Shown here: positions 63,190 through 64,000 of the stretch, one piece after another
Layout: every line of letters starts with the position of its first letter
Numbering within the stretch: position 1 is the first letter of the stretch
NCBI GenBank assembly: GCA_051646925.1
Contig: JBOFDK010000048.1
Coordinates: 62,001 to 126,000 of the forward strand
DNA: 64,000 nt
Direction: 5' to 3'
Source: JBOFDK01 sp051646925
GTDB lineage: Bacteria > Bacillota > Clostridia > Lachnospirales > Cellulosilyticaceae
Notes under the pieces: model-generated
The model's database searches: none
What the model was told of the DNA's origin: nothing
What the model saw: the letters and a program-made list of their open reading frames with translations, nothing else
Program-made: the position numbers and the translations under genes

Positions 63190-63219
63190 ATAGTATTTAC
63201 TTAGTAGTAAATGTGTGAC
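63190..63219 (-). promoter_or_regulatory. Family promoter before member J
   Basis: On the minus strand GTCACA (63219-63214), an 18-bp spacer, TACTAT (63195-63190), followed by ATATCATTC as in member I. Confidence 0.6.
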
Positions 63220-63393
63220 ACTTTGTGCGATTTTTTTTAAAAAAAAATTGCATTACATTATTAATGTTTTAAAATATAATGTTATTTTTTTTGCAGTACA
63301 ACTGTGAAAATATGGCAAAACAGGAATAGTATACTAAAAAATGGAATATAAATGCAAATATAATGGAGAAAAAAAATGGAGGTAGAGGCTTTT

Positions 63394-64000
63394 ATGAGAA
63401 TAAATATTAAAAAAAAATTAGCACTAATAGTTGCAATAATTATGATGATAACAAACTTTGTACAAGTGACGCATGCTAGTAATTATGCGACTGATGATGC
63501 TAGCGATTATTTTAATCACTGGTCAAAAGAAGTTTTTCAAAAATTGGCGAATAAAGGTATTTTGAAAAAAGATGATAAAGGCATGTTTAGACCAAAAGAT
63601 CTTATGAGCCGTGCAGAGTTTGCAGAAAGTTTTGTGCATGTATATGGTTATACCGACATGGATAATGCAAAAGAATATATAGATGTTGACGAAGAAACAC
63701 AGTATGTAGATGACATAAAGAAACTTAGTTCAGCGAGTATTATGTATGAAGATGGTGATGCTTTTAGACCAAATGATATGATTACACGTGAAGAAGCAGT
63801 TTATGCTATAGCAAATGCATATCAAGTATCTGGACATACAGAAAATATTTTTAAAGATGAATCATCTATTTCACCATGGGCATTAGATGCAGTACAGGCG
63901 ATGCATTCTCATAATTATGTGCAGGGGACACCAAGAGGTAAATTTTATCCGCAAAAGAATTTGACAAGAGCTGAGTTTATTACGATTATTAACAATATTA
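63394..64000 (+). CDS. SLH-domain surface protein (3' truncated by window edge)
   Basis: An open frame from 63394 runs off the window after 202 codons. It begins with a signal peptide (MRINIKKKLALIVAIIMM, cleavage near THA-SNY). SLH repeats follow: YFNHWSKEVFQKLANKGIL with FRPKDLMSRAEFAESFV, then a second with FRPNDMITREEAVYAIANAY, and a third with SPWALDAVQAMHSHNYV and FYPQKNLTRAEFI. SLH repeats bind pyruvylated secondary wall polymers. The ATG at 63394 gives the best signal peptide, with GGAGG 11 bp upstream; an in-frame ATG at 63376 with its own GGAG is an alternative. A TATACT at 63330 may be the -10 box. Confidence 0.88.
   Translation, partial: MRINIKKKLALIVAIIMMITNFVQVTHASNYATDDASDYFNHWSKEVFQKLANKGILKKDDKGMFRPKDLMSRAEFAESFVHVYGYTDMDNAKEYIDVDEETQYVDDIKKLSSASIMYEDGDAFRPNDMITREEAVYAIANAYQVSGHTENIFKDESSISPWALDAVQAMHSHNYVQGTPRGKFYPQKNLTRAEFITIINNI

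Overview
The window is AT-rich DNA with strong Shine-Dalgarno sites (AAGGAGG type), frequent TTG and GTG starts, sigma-A-like promoters and many hairpin-plus-T-run terminators. It encodes secreted proteins with copper-amine-oxidase-like stalk domains, an SLH-domain protein, and Gram-positive-style glycan genes with EpsG-type and CapEFG-type members. This points to a Bacillota species, most likely class Clostridia. The genus cannot be fixed from the sequence; a relative of the Cellulosilyticum/Epulonipiscium or Lachnospiraceae group is a low-confidence guess. There are no rRNA, tRNA or CRISPR loci that I can see.

Layout. (1) 1-9.5 kb: surface proteins. Two large secreted stalk-domain (S-layer-like) proteins with the same 28-residue N-terminus flank a small stalk/coiled-coil protein and a secreted erythromycin-esterase-like protein that carries an internal, degenerate duplication. 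(2) 9.5-20.1 kb: first glycan block. It holds an O-antigen-ligase-like protein, a convergent polyprenyl-phosphate sugar transferase, and an operon with rfbA, three glycosyltransferases and a 913-residue protein that looks like a flippase fused to a ligase/polymerase. (3) 20.1-25.5 kb: a five-gene operon for CMP-activation of a nonulosonic acid, most likely legionaminic-type (aminotransferase, acetyltransferase, NeuB, NeuC, and NeuA with an SGNH esterase tail). (4) 25.7-37.3 kb: a second glycan block with its own initiating transferase, a complete CapE/CapF/CapG route to UDP-N-acetyl-L-fucosamine, an EpsG-like polymerase, Ugd and several glycosyltransferases. (5) 37.3-41.0 kb: a decay zone with a deleted copy of ugd, a broken glycosyltransferase and an IS30-type transposase relic. 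(6) 41.0-52.2 kb: a decoration block with LicD, a flippase, two winged-helix/nucleotidyltransferase proteins bracketing an ABC importer, an MBOAT acyltransferase, an AlgX/J-like partner and a TraX-like membrane protein. (7) 52.2-63.2 kb: ten paralogous genes, all on the minus strand, for a membrane-protein family I do not recognise. Two of them are interleaved with rfbB and rfbD on the plus strand. (8) The window ends inside an SLH-domain protein gene.

How it fits together. Blocks 2-6 look like one large cell-surface glycan locus. It makes dTDP-sugar precursors (rfbA, rfbB, rfbD; no rfbC seen), a legionaminic/sialic-type acid, UDP-FucNAc and UDP-uronic acid. It assembles repeat units on undecaprenyl phosphate through two separate initiating transferases, flips and polymerises them, and decorates them with a phospho-substituent (LicD) and O-acyl groups (MBOAT). 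The S-layer-like and SLH proteins are plausible neighbours or acceptors of this glycan.

The best candidate for something undescribed is the ten-member family at 52.2-63.2 kb. It has conserved N- and C-terminal motifs around a variable two-helix membrane core, and its transcription units share a promoter motif.
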